Below the pieces are notes generated by a model. It saw only the letters and a program-made list of their open reading frames with translations, was not told the origin of the DNA and searched no databases. From Nemertoderma westbladi (Eukaryota; Xenacoelomorpha; Nemertodermatida; Nemertodermatidae): 56,552 nucleotides of DNA. How positions within the stretch are numbered: position 1 is the stretch's first letter; every line of letters begins with the position of its first letter. Shown one piece after another: positions 1-10,324 of the stretch. Made by a program: the position numbers and the translations under genes. Location of the stretch: the NCBI GenBank assembly GCA_032718475.1, contig JAUCBJ010005476.1, positions 1 to 56,552 on the forward strand, written 5' to 3'.

Positions 1-254
1 TTTGTCTTACCATGTCCGCTAAAACACGTATATAGCAGAATGATTTTTATGTCCGTTAAAACACCTGTAAAGGTACCTTGCGGGCGAGGGGAATATATAT
101 ACAGTTAGAAAACCTTTTTTAGAGTATTCCAGCGCCTGGGGGGGAACTGGCCAGCAAAGGCAAACGTATCAGTTATCCCACAAAAGCTTTTACACCTCCA
201 TTGCCGGTAAATCCACTACAGAAACTCCCACCATGTATGAAATACATAATATGT

Positions 255-342
255 TACGTTATTTAAGTTTACTACGTACGTTATTTATGTTTACTATGTA
301 CGTTATTTATGTTTACTATGTACGTTATTTATGTTTACTACG
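255..342. repeat. 22-bp tandem repeat, four units
   Basis: Four near-identical 22-bp units start at 255, 277, 299 and 321. The unit reads TACGTTATTTATGTTTACTA plus two variable bases (TG or CG). Units abut without spacers, so this is a minisatellite and not a CRISPR. Confidence 0.85.
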
Positions 343-826
343 TACATCATTTATTTAAGACACATTTATGAACTGCGACATATCCCAGTTGAATCATTTG
401 ATGTGAGTTCAGACACTATTTCATTCATAAATGGTGCACCAGACAGAATCCTCCACTCCACCAAAGTTTGCTTTGCGACTTCTTGAGCAGGTGTTTTAAA
501 AGGATTTATTGTCTAACAATGTCTGCCTCGGTAAGTCCATCTCTAATAAAGCGAAACTCGATCAAAAAAGGTAGCTTGGGTTAAGAAAGTAATATTTGAG
601 TGTCGGGGGATTGGACGTGGTGAGGACGCAAAGAAAGTGTGAGCTGAAATTCAAAATACTGTTAATGTGCAACTCCGCAAACGATATCTAGACAATTTAA
701 AGAAGTCACAATAACGCCGAAAAATACTGTATATTTAATGGATAACGTTAATTAAAAGTAACAGTTAATTATTCAAGACTGTATGATTAAGTTACTTTAT
801 TTTAATGTCGCGTATATTTCGCTAAT

Positions 827-969
827 GTTTCTAATGATTAACTGTAATGTTTTACTAATGTTTAATTATCTGTTAGTATTACATCGTCAATGTTGTTGAT
901 GTTGATTGTTTCTAATGTTTAACTTTAATGTTTTACTAATGTTTAATTCTCTATTACATCATCAACACA
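827..969. repeat. 81-bp direct duplication
   Basis: The segment beginning GTTTCTAATG at 827 recurs at 908 with a few substitutions and a short deletion near the end of the second copy. Both copies contain TTTTACTAATGTTTAAT. It is a local tandem duplication in non-coding DNA. Confidence 0.7.
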
Positions 970-1054
970 ATTATTCGTAATACATCCGGGTGTTGGTATA
1001 CTGGGCAAAGGGGCCAGAGCAAAGCTCTCTAATTATAGACAGGGCCATATTTAT

Positions 1055-1073
1055 GGGGGGGGGGGGGGGGGGG
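1055..1073. repeat. 19-nt G homopolymer
   Basis: An uninterrupted run of 19 G on the plus strand, one of three long G tracts in the window (also 16951-16975 and 29228-29247). Its exact length may be unreliable because such tracts are error-prone in sequencing. Confidence 0.9.
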
Positions 1074-2365
1074 TGGTAGGGAATGGTGGTGGTGCATGGT
1101 CACACATGTACTAATGATTCTTAATTAACCATTATATTTTTAAACTGATATGTCTTGTAAGGCACCAATTGACATACAGACAACAAACAGAGCACCAATT
1201 TCCCCAACAATATTCACAGAATTAAAACTTTCTCTACAAACAGACCGAGCCAGTGTGGTTTAGTTAACAACATACATTTAGTAAAGCTCACAAAGGAACT
1301 GCGTGATTGACATCTTATGTCATGCCAGCTTATGTAATTCAACCCATTAACTCAAGAGCCCAAGCAACAGACAGAGGCCCCTTCTTGTGGTGCCTCACTC
1401 AACCAGAGTAATTATCCATTCTGTACTGGAACAGTAATGCTGAGTATGACACAGTTGGAGGTCAACCTATCTCAAACCATGGCGCCAGACTCTAGTTTGA
1501 GTTAGATAGAGCTGGCTGCATCTTTCGGATTTCTCAACTCTTACCCCACTCTTCTGAATTTCTCCGTTGACTATCATTAGTAAAACGTTTGAGAAATGAT
1601 ATTCAGAATGAGATAGGGACTGTAGGCGTTCAAATATTGCAAGAATTATCGTTCGCTGCAGGCCATTTATTCTATTTTATAAATATACAAAATTCTAGAA
1701 TGTGTTATTTATTTTATAAGTTGGTTGGCAACAGCGGAATTCCTATCCAATATCTATATTTAAAAAAATTAACGTTGATTATATTGCGAGGCTATTCATA
1801 CTTAAACAAAATGTTCCAGAGCATCCTTAAGTGGTAGCTAAATGAGTACTGGAGTTTCCTCTGGGGAGTAAAGTTCTGGGGGGACCGCACTGGAAATAAG
1901 TCGTCAGACTTTGTGCGTATTCCCTGGCCTAGCGGCCGAAGAAAATTTACTTTTACTTTAAAAGGAAACCAACCAGCAATACATGTCACATTTATAATTT
2001 GAAGGTTCAGTATCTTGTCTCCAAGTATCTACCCATTCTAAAGGCAAGTGCCTTGGATCTGCCTTCCAGCATAGCAGCAGTGTTTAACAAAGAACGTAAA
2101 CATTTCATTATGGCAGGGAAAATCGAATGTTATCTATATATACTACTTATATATGAATTCTCTCTAAGTAAAAATGTTTCACAGTGAAGTTCATCAATTT
2201 ATTCCATCTTAATTATGATAGAAATATATTAAACGAAATAATATAATAAAATTTATTAAAAATAAATTTCCATCTGCCCCATCTAATAAAGTAACTAAAT
2301 GTGTTACAAAGTTTCTTTCTGCTTATAAATCTCGCTGGCAAGTACAGTATCTAATAGAACAGTAT

Positions 2366-2525
2366 CTCGATTTGAGAGAAATATTGCAGTTTGGTTAGAA
2401 CAAACTGTTTTTAAAGATTCTGACATAATAGCGTCACCAATAACTCCCCAGTCTCAACCAACCCTGTCTACAGTCTACACTGTGCGTCCAAGTACATCTC
2501 ACAGTAGTAGGACACGTAAATCACA
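2366..2525 (+). other. Possible exon remnant with splice donor
   Basis: One frame is open with a balanced amino-acid mix (RFERNIAVWLEQTVFKDSD followed by a Ser/Thr/Pro-rich stretch) and ends at CACAA|GTAAGTG, a strong splice-donor match. The preceding 100 bases also look coding but in a different frame, so a frameshift is likely. I do not recognise the family; an exon of a decayed DNA-transposon gene is possible. No continuation was found downstream. Confidence 0.25.
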
Positions 2526-2529
2526 AGTA

Positions 2530-3920
2530 AGTGAAGTAATAATAGTGAAGTAATTCACTCAATCATCACAAATACGGGCGATATTTGCCGAATGGTGTTG
2601 CGAAGCAAGGTGGGTTTTGATGGGAGTACTGGACAGTCATACAAACAAACAACTTCCAAGTTCTGGAGCAAACTTTCTTGCAGCCCACATCATAAGGTTG
2701 TATGGCGAAACCACTCCTTCTTCTACCTTACACTGTAGAACACAATTCGCTTTGAGTATAATAAAGAAACCACTCAGCGAATCAACGATGAGCAAGGAAG
2801 GCTATTGAAAGAGCTATTGACATGTGTATTTTCTTTCGCTTTGAAATCATATATTATGTAATTATATTTCTGAATACTGTACATATGGAAAATGATTCAA
2901 AATCTATATTGGCGGCATTAGACTGGAAGGGAAACCTGACCAGTAATGCTGGTGGTAGCACGATTAATGGGCCCGTTACTGTTCCAACCAATGCAATGAT
3001 GTTGTTTAAACAACACTTTGAAAAGTTACTGGATACTGGCAGCATAGGCGGTTTAGACTACATGTACGTACATATACCTTCCTTATACAATCTCATTCTA
3101 GATACCGTTTCTCAAACTGGGTACCTTTTCTTTTACCCAACTTTTATTATTATTAATAATAATAATAATGCATTTTTGTATAGCGCCAAATTTACAACAA
3201 TAGAAGTACGCTAAGGCGCTTACATCACAAGCAATATAACATTAAAACTAGCAGTGCAAGTAGTACAGAAATTAAAATTATAGTCGTCACTAACGATAAA
3301 ACGTGCAGTTCAAAATGACTAAGAGTTATTACAATCGTTAAAAAGTGAAACATACAGTACAAATTGATATATATACTCGCCGTAAATGAAACGTACAGTA
3401 AAAAATATGTAATAAAAAAAATTAATTAGCATAGTTAAAAAGTGTAGTTGACGGACGTACTGAAACAATAAAAACGAGCAATGGGGTAATAAAATGAACA
3501 CAAACACTAAAAAACGTATGAAGAACAAATTGAAAGAAGATTATTATTATTAAACACAGTGAAATATTATAAAATTAATTAAAATTGTCCACGGAGAAAA
3601 ATAACTAGGTGGTACACTTACGTATAGAGCCAATCTCATTCTGAATATCATTTCTCAAACTGGGTATCATTTCTCAAACCTTTTACTAATTGAATAGGAT
3701 ATATATTGTTCCAAAACATTTGGAAATAAAATGGCATGCCCAATATAAATAAAATTATTAGTCTAAAAGGTCGCGCGTAAAATTAATTAAATACATGGCG
3801 TAACGCAGGTCGGAGGTGCAGCTAGGGATGGCTGGGCACGAGGTGTAATGGTCGGCGGAGTTGGCTGGCTGGTCGCACGCCCAGCAGGTACACGTTCTCG
3901 TAGGGCGCCAACCTTTATTT
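2530..3920. other. Non-coding stretch with microsatellite-anchored repeat
   Basis: No supported gene. A short AAT-type microsatellite at about 3139-3170 is followed by TATAGCGCC and then by AAGGCGCTTA, an inverted GCGCC/GGCGC pair of a type common in dispersed marine-invertebrate repeats. A frame at about 2884-3090 has a mixed amino-acid composition but no motif, so I do not call it a gene. Confidence 0.4.
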
Positions 3921-3925
3921 GTCCC

Positions 3926-4800
3926 TCAAAGTTTGTGATGGAACCCGTTGCTTAGCAACTGGGCTGCCGCACGCTGTCTGACTCCTGTCAGGCGGGACAG
4001 ATTTATGTCGCACATCTGTGGATTTTCAACGGCGTTTAGTATTGCCGAAGATGAAGCAAATTTGCTGACACCGCACCAGACCTTCCAATAGAAAGCTCTG
4101 GTGCGGCGGATGTGATCCAAACTTGCGATGTCATCGGCGGCGGTGAATGTTAGACAACCATATATGATTGCCGGGTACACCACAGCACTCCAGAGACGTT
4201 TCGCGCTGTCCATATAGATTACAGAGAAGTTGATTTTCGATGCGAGTCCTATCGAACTGACAATACCTTTTTTATAAAGATGGTTGTAGTGAGCTGTTGA
4301 GTGGTTTTTAGTTGGTAATACAACACCTAAATAGTTGAAGGAGTTTACAAATTCTAGTGGATGTCCATCGTACATAAGTTTATCATTACGTGAAAGGCGA
4401 AACTTTACAACTTTCGTTTTTGCAATATTTACGGTGAGGTCGTTTTCTTTACAATAGGTCTCCAGGTTCTCCAGTGCTGTCTGAACCTCCTGTAAGGATT
4501 TTCCGCATATGACAAGGTCATCGGCGTACATAATCACCAGGCAACCAGCAGCGATGATAACGAGTGGTAGATCAACCACATATAAAATAAACAATAAGAG
4601 GGGATAATGTATCCCCCTGGAGAACCCCAATTGTTTGAGTTATCGGCTCTAATGTGTATGAACCGATGCAAACACATACATAATTTATAGCCATAATTGC
4701 CCATAGACTAGCAATAAATCATCTACTAACCCCTAGACCAGACAGTTTCGTACAAAGCATTGTTCTATTTATAGAGTCAAATTTTACTAATGATAGTCTA
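3926..4800 (-). pseudogene. Non-LTR retrotransposon reverse transcriptase remnant
   Basis: This is the C-terminal half of a LINE reverse transcriptase read on the minus strand. The catalytic box is visible as MYADDLVICG, followed by the thumb-region signature VNIAKTKVVKF and a FNYLGVV motif. A frame 5' of the open frame carries IGVLQGDTLSPLL, the expected preceding RT block, so there is a frameshift near 4620. Further upstream a KFDSINRTMLCTKL segment matches the position of the conserved RT block with the first catalytic Asp, but is degraded. The C-terminal end ANGFHHKL-like (SNGFHHKL) is shared with the remnant at 9140-9720, so both belong to one LINE family. The copy is 5'-truncated where MULE-2 begins. 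Jockey/CR1-like affinity is a guess. Confidence 0.8.
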
Positions 4801-4901
4801 CAGAGAATTTCAGGAGGTAAGAGTTCAGAAATCAGAGCGAGCCAGCCAGCTCAAACTTACTCAAACTAAACACTGGGGCCGCGGCAAATCTGTTCTCCGA
4901 G

Positions 4902-6198
4902 GTGATGGAATCTCAAAAAGTAGTTGTGAGAAGTAGGTGGATGAAGATTCTATCAGAGATCGTTGCTGTTGTTGAGAAATTGGCGCTTGGGAATTCGAGA
5001 AATGAAGGGAAGAAATTGGGGGAAAGAATGGCAGCCAATGACTGCAAAACTTCAAATTCGTCGGTATATAATGTGGCAGTGACATTGATGCCACATGGCA
5101 GAAGCGTGGCCACACTTCCTTGTATTGTGTGGCATATGTATGATGCCACATGCAGAAGCGTGGCCACACTTCCTTGTATTGTGTGGCCTATGTAATGTCA
5201 GCAGAAACGGGTTCTGTACTGGACACTTATATAGTATCGAAATCGTGCAATGTTTGCCGCAAATATAATAAAATGAAAGTAAAACCGAAACACGACTGCG
5301 ATATAATTTACTCCGGTAGTAGTGCCGGAATGGAAACGTTTGCTGCTAGGCAGAAGTGGGCACGATCTGTAGCCCGGCACCAGCTACGATACACTGAACT
5401 TCTCAGTGATGGCGACAGTTCTGTCTATCTGTCACTATGTGACAATCCGCCTTATGAACCAGAGTTCCCAGTTCAGAAGTACGAATGTATTAACCATGTT
5501 GCAAAGCGTGTCACCCATGGTTTAGACAATGTCCGTCAAACGAAGAAAATTGGAGGAGTCCACGGAATATCACAGAAGAAAATCCATAAACTCAGCAGCT
5601 ACTATCGGAATACTATTGTATCTCCTGTGAGTGGTATTGACTACAAGCTGCTTTCTGCCGCGGAATTAGAACAACTGATCGACAAGATCATAATTGAGAT
5701 CAAAGCAGCCATCCACCACTACACCCACTATCAAGATCCGAACATTCAGCACAAAGACTGTCCAAAAACGTGGTGTAAATACAAGCAGAAGGACGCCAGT
5801 TATATAAGCAAGCCGTTCATCAAACTAGACACAACTTTATCATGCCTGTGTATGATCGTTTGACAGATCGGGAACTGATCAAGAGATTCCTACCGGCGAT
5901 GACTCAGAATCAGAATGAGTCAATTCATTCTCATTTGTGGGGTCGGATTGGGAAGGATAAATTCCAAGGACTGAAAACTCTCAAGTTCCACTCCCATCTC
6001 ACTTCACTTCTCCATAATCGCGGTGTGTCAGCTCTTCAGATGTTGACCCTTGCACTGAAACTTACTCCCGGGTCCACCATGGCCACTGGCTGTCGAGTTA
6101 GGGATTGTAAACGATCCCATAAGAGGCTGAACTTCAAAATTTCTAAAAAGGCAAAAACTACCTCAGATAAATCCTCCTACCAATCAGGGGCATTCTAA
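4902..6198 (+). pseudogene. Mutator-like transposase (MULE-2), frameshifted
   Basis: This encodes a transposase of the animal Mutator-like type, which cuts and pastes its own element using an RNase H-like DDE core. The visible motifs are, in order: DATWQKRGHTSLYCVAYV, where the first D is the expected first catalytic Asp; LLSDGDSSVY with the second Asp; ECINHVAKR; and MTQNQNESIHSHLWGR, where E is the expected catalytic Glu. The frame breaks near 5080, again inside a 55-bp tandem duplication at 5087-5195, and near 5840, where the frame closes just before the MPVYDRLTDREL segment. The N-terminal zinc-binding region seen in MULE-1 is missing. The gene sits between an older LINE remnant and a foldback right end, so the element is dead. 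Family assignment rests on these motifs, recalled from knowledge of the family. Confidence 0.85.
5087..5195 (+). repeat. 55-bp tandem duplication inside the MULE-2 transposase
   Basis: Units run 5087-5141 and 5142-5195 and both begin GATGCCACATG. The second unit has lost one G, making it 54 bp and shifting the frame. The unit covers the first catalytic Asp region of the transposase. Confidence 0.9.
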
Positions 6199-6991
6199 AA
6201 TTTTATATAGATTTGAGCTTTTTTTAGATTTGTGTCCAATAAATTTATATATAGTGTAAATGTGTTGTCATGGTAACAATTTCGATTTTTTCTCTGAAAT
6301 CGACTGTTCACTTAATTTTTGACTATTGAGAGTGCCAAAAACGGTTTCGCCATGTGCCATTTAGTATATAAACATGTTCCATAACGTTGATAATTCCTGT
6401 TTTCTTGAGTTATATATTATTTTGCTCTATTTTGAACTTTAAAGCCATTTTTCTCAAAACTATGTTTTTAGACACATAAATTGCATCTACTTTTTTATTC
6501 TTCAACGGATTTTTATTTTGTTTGCGGCGATATGCTGACCATTTATGGCTCAATAAACTGAATAGACAGAATTTTGATATCTACGTTTAAAAAAAAGTTA
6601 CAGCAGATCTTAATTCGCGAAAAGTGGAAAAAATCAAATTTTCTTTAAAAATATATATATGACGTCATAACTTGAGAACCAAGCCAGATATTAAAATTCT
6701 GTCTATTCAGATTAAAGAACACATGATTGCAGTCAAAATAAAAAAAAAAATTTTAAAATCCATCAAGGCATAAAAATGTAGATGCAATTTATCTTTTGCG
6801 GAAAAATTTGCTAATTAACATAATTAGCTTAATTATGCTAATTAATTAATTATGAAAATTGAAAAAGTCCCTTTTTTTATTCCGATCAGGATGAGCCATA
6901 AATGAAATCATTGCGATCAATTGTTCAAAAGTTATGATACATAATGTATATACATAGAAAAATCTTACCAAAGGGGTGAACCCCCCCTTAA
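6199..6991 (+). mobile_element. MULE-2 3' non-coding end with foldback
   Basis: No gene. This 3' flank of MULE-2 has a long imperfect inverted repeat: ATAAATTGCATCTAC near 6477 pairs with GTAGATGCAATTTAT near 6778, and TGAATAGACAGAATTTTGAT near 6557 pairs with ATTAAAATTCTGTCTATTCA near 6690. A further TTTATGGCTCA near 6540 pairs with GAGCCATAAAT near 6893. The stretch ends with ACCCCCCCTTAA at 6980-6991, identical to 12 bases at 28452-28463 where MULE-1 appears to end, so this is the likely right terminus. The segment CTTTAAAGCCATTTTTCTC near 6438 matches MULE-1 across the piggyBac-1 insertion point. Confidence 0.6.
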
Positions 6992-7600
6992 GTTAAGTTA
7001 AGTGCATATTTATACAGTAGATATTGCACTTAATAATTAGACTGCATTAGGCCAGGGGATTGGATCCATGTACCGTGTGTACGGAATTGCGTAATTTTTA
7101 CAGTAAATAATCCGGATGGTAAATATTACTAAAAAAAAAAATATCCAAGTAAACATAATTTATACAGTAGGTAGTTAATTGCGGGTGAGTGGCTTGAGAA
7201 ACTTAATAATAGACCGAATAGTTAAACATTAAAGAAATTAATCATTTATCCTTCATTAATCCTTAATTAATCCTTCATTAATCCTTTAATTATGAATACC
7301 CCACGAAAAACGTCGTTCCGGTTAATCCAAAACCTACATATAATTTGTAATACCCAAAGACCATTTGGAGGAAAGTTATTTATTGGCTGTTGAGATCTTA
7401 AACAGCTAGAACCAGTGTTGAGGGTAGAGTTGTCTGGCTGGCTTAGTACACAAAATGTACACACTTTTTCACAACCTTTTCAGTTTCTAGACAATTTGTT
7501 TGTAGTGCTAATGATCGAGAATTGCAGCTTGTAATAAATACCTTGCACTCAACAAATCCATCTCAAATGAGATTGATCAAATGATTAATATCTAAAGAGG
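6992..7600. other. Non-coding AT-rich DNA
   Basis: I see nothing supportable in this stretch beyond short direct repeats of TTCATTAATCCTTAATTAA type near 7250-7285 and scattered stop codons in all frames. Confidence 0.5.
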
Positions 7601-8540
7601 CGTTGCTATTTTTTTGATAGCTGGCAAGATGTTCGAGATGATGTGTTAAAGGTTGTAGGTACTAGAGCTGGTGAACAGAACGTATTAATGAATTATCTAG
7701 ACCAGCAGAGCAATGAAGGTGGTATTGTTATTATTGATAGTATTGATCAGGTCAATAATGGTAACCCAGCAGAGGAGCAATTTTGGAAAGATACCCAAGA
7801 TACTAGCATTATTACTTCAATATCAAAGGCTTGTCGTGAACCAAAACAATTGGTATTATTTCTTAATTATTAATCATTATTCTGTGAGACCGCAATTCTC
7901 AAATGGTCAACTACTCTTTGTTACAAGAGTACCAACTGATAGAACAGATTCCTTTAATGGGGGTATTGTCCCTAAATGTAGTCAGCTGCCTTGTAAATTC
8001 AGAGGTTGCAGGAACCTGCCCAATTGAGAAACTAGATCAGCATAAAATGGCGCTCCTCCTACTACTGTTGGTTATGGTAGGAATACTATCACAGGGAGGT
8101 GAATACAATATCCTGTACACTGTTCACTGATCACTATTCATGGTGTTCAAGGTAAGGTTCTACTTCCATAGATACCCACATTACAATGGACAAAAAGAGT
8201 ATATTAAAATCTGGCTTAAAACCCAAGTAACAACATCAATTTCAAGAGTATATTTCCTTCACCATTTTATGGTGATAGCCAGGTTAACTATTCACCAGAA
8301 TAAGACCGATTCTGAATTCACAAGTAATCCAGCCTACCACCCCCAGGCTCTTTATGTTGTAAGTGGCTTTCCTGGTGAAGCAGAGGGTATACTCAATTCT
8401 CAAAGCTGGAAGGAATTTGAGACTCAATGGCACCACGCCACGATACTGATACCAACAGAAGTGGTGTTAATACTAGTTATAGCAGAGAATATATATGTTG
8501 GATTTGAGATTGTTCGCCAGTATACTGCTGGTAATGGAGT
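7600..8540 (+). other. Unclassified coding remnant, multiply frameshifted
   Basis: Several overlapping plus-strand frames have a more balanced composition than their surroundings. The frame at 7643-7873 reads VLKVVGTRAGEQNVLMNYL and continues to EQFWKDTQDTSIITSISKA; later segments in other frames include QLLFVTRVPTDRTDSFNGG and SPFYGDSQVNYSPE. The succession of short frames over 900 bases suggests one long decayed coding region, presumably of a mobile element, but I cannot name a family. It ends at the 15-bp foldback array. Confidence 0.3.
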
Positions 8541-8542
8541 CT

Positions 8543-8638
8543 GGACAATAGCGACCTGGACAATTGCGACCCGGAGAATTGCGACCCATGTTTTTAAACA
8601 AAAATTATGGGTCGCAATTGTCCGGGTCGCAATTGTCA
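8543..8638. repeat. Foldback array of 15-bp iterons, first hairpin
   Basis: Three 15-bp direct units at 8543, 8558 and 8573 (consensus GGACAATTGCGACCC) are followed after about 20 bases by two inverted units at 8609 and 8624 (GGGTCGCAATTGTCC). Units 2 and 3 plus AT pair with the inverted units to form a stem of about 32 bp with a short AT-rich loop. Confidence 0.9.
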
Positions 8639-8692
8639 ATGATATGCAATGATTTCTCAATGATATATAGATTACATCTTTTTTCTGGATCC

Positions 8693-8846
8693 GGTCAATT
8701 GCGATCCGGACAATTGCGACCCGGACAATTGTGACCCGGACAATTGTGCCAGTCAATTGCGACCCAGTCAATTGAGACCCATCAATTTTTCCCAAAATCA
8801 TGGGTCGCAATTGTCTGGGTCGCAATTTTCAAGGTCGCAATTGTCC
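8693..8846. repeat. Foldback array of 15-bp iterons, second hairpin
   Basis: Six direct units start at 8693, 8708, 8723, 8738 (13 bp), 8751 and 8766. Three inverted units follow at 8802, 8817 and 8832. The consensus is the same GGACAATTGCGACCC as in the first hairpin, 55 bases upstream. The array is thus a pair of palindromic iteron clusters, with 14 units in total. Confidence 0.9.
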
Positions 8847-9139
8847 TAACATCCTGGTAATATATCAATTTAGTAAGTAAGATGTGCCCTTGCCACTGCG
8901 TTAATCATTATAAACTAGTTTCGGAAACAGAGACCAATTAAGGTGACAGAAAAAATATAGGTTTACTGAGTAATAGCAGTAGTAGTGTAGATTTGTACAA
9001 AGAATTACCGATTGCGAGGATGATTTACAGGTAGATAGATGCGATGCTAATCTCAGAGTATTGGGCTGAAATGCATTTAATTGAGAGCAGATCAAGTGCA
9101 TTGTCGCCACAGAGACGGCACACACCGGATTCAGACGGC

Positions 9140-9720
9140 CGTCAGCAGTTTGCTGAACAAACCTTGTGATGGAAGCTGTTTGAAAAGAACCGGGCTGCCA
9201 TTCTACGGCGTTTTCCCTTGAGGTACCTTAAGTCTAACTGGGAGTGGCCGGGGTTGTCTACTGCATGAGCAACTTTGTGGAATAGGCCCTGGATTATTAT
9301 GACATGTGGAAGTTCCAAAAGTTGCTCCCGTGTTAAATTGTTGTAGTTGAACTCAGAATGAGATTTCACAGTTTGAGTGCCGAGACGAGCGATATTGCAC
9401 TCATATTAGTTAGAGTTGATAGTCGCAATACTGATGCTATACCTCGGTTGTATAAGTGCATGTTGTGACCCAAGTCAACATTCTTTGTAATAAAGACAAT
9501 TCCCAGGTAGTTAAACCTATTCACAAATTCTACTGGCTGACCCTTGTGGAAGAGTCTATCATACTGGGAGAGACGGCCTCCATGGCGGAATTGTATGCTT
9601 TTGTCTTAAGCGAACGAGGTCATTTTTGTCACAATGCAAGTTTGTTTAACCCAGATTGGACCTCCTGAATTGAGTTACCATAGATAGCGTGGTCGTCAGC
9701 GTCTAACAAAACATATGGAT
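9140..9720 (-). pseudogene. Degraded LINE reverse transcriptase, same family as 3926-4800
   Basis: Minus-strand segments match the 3.9 kb LINE remnant in order but in shifting frames. They are a YADD-like DADDHAIYGNSIQEVQ, then PVEFVNRFNYLGI and TKNVDLGHNMHLYNRGIAS, and finally VDNPGHSQLDLRYLKGKRRR with the terminal SNSFHHKV. A central portion is deleted compared with the other copy. The matched terminal motif (FHHK) and the NYLG motif make common ancestry clear. The catalytic box is altered and the copy is dead. Confidence 0.7.
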
Positions 9721-9727
9721 GGTGTTA

Positions 9728-9949
9728 TGCAGAAACCAGTTAAGCCACACAAACCTCATTTTAAGAAATTCGAGTTTAAAGTTTTTCAACTTCAATCAAT
9801 TCGCAATGGCAACTAGTGACGCATATCAGTTTAAATAATGTTTTTCCAAATATTATAGTGCAACAGCTAAATAAATAAAACGCAAAGAAGTAGGATTTAT
9901 ATTGTTATTTCCGAAAAAAAAACCATTTTAAATTTAACTGGTTTCTACA
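9728..9949. mobile_element. Short inverted-repeat element (MITE-like), 222 bp
   Basis: The ends are TGCAGAAACCAGTTAA at 9728-9743 and the inverse TTAACTGGTTTCTACA at 9934-9949, 16-bp terminal inverted repeats with one mismatch. The interior is AT-rich and non-coding. I could not define a clean target-site duplication. Related GGGTTAACTGGTTT and GGATAACTGGTTTCTGCA motifs occur near 13348 and 13424, so another copy or its end probably lies there. Confidence 0.6.
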
Positions 9950-10324
9950 AATTACAAATAAAATGATTTTTATTTTGCAATAAGCAGTTATCTCACATTT
10001 TTATTCAAAATGATGATATTTTTGAAAGAAATAAACATATTTTATCAATAAACATCGTAGACAAGCAAGTATAAATAAGCAATAGAAATAACTTATGTTA
10101 TTTCCATTATTAATTCCAAGATTTTACATTGATAATTAATTGGCCCTTATAATATGCTACGTTTGTCTGAATTCTGGGAAGGGGATAAACTGACTGAAGA
10201 CCAAAAGTAAATGCCCAGGTTATTTGGTCCCTATTTTTCAGATCATTTTTCATCTCATTTTCATTTTTCAGATCATTTCTGCAAAGGCTAGGTGGGTTTT
10301 GCGTACCTGTACTGTAGGGCCTGT

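Larger units (their letters stand above)
1..2260. other. Non-coding AT-rich DNA with local repeats
   Basis: I see no supported gene here. The short open frames (for example 1589-1837) have low-complexity, compositionally biased translations and no recognisable motif. The stretch holds a 22-bp tandem repeat, an 81-bp direct duplication and a 19-G tract, listed separately. Confidence 0.6.

Noticed and set aside
255-342. CRISPR-like regularly spaced repeat
   Set aside because: The 22-bp units abut without spacers, and the window is eukaryotic.
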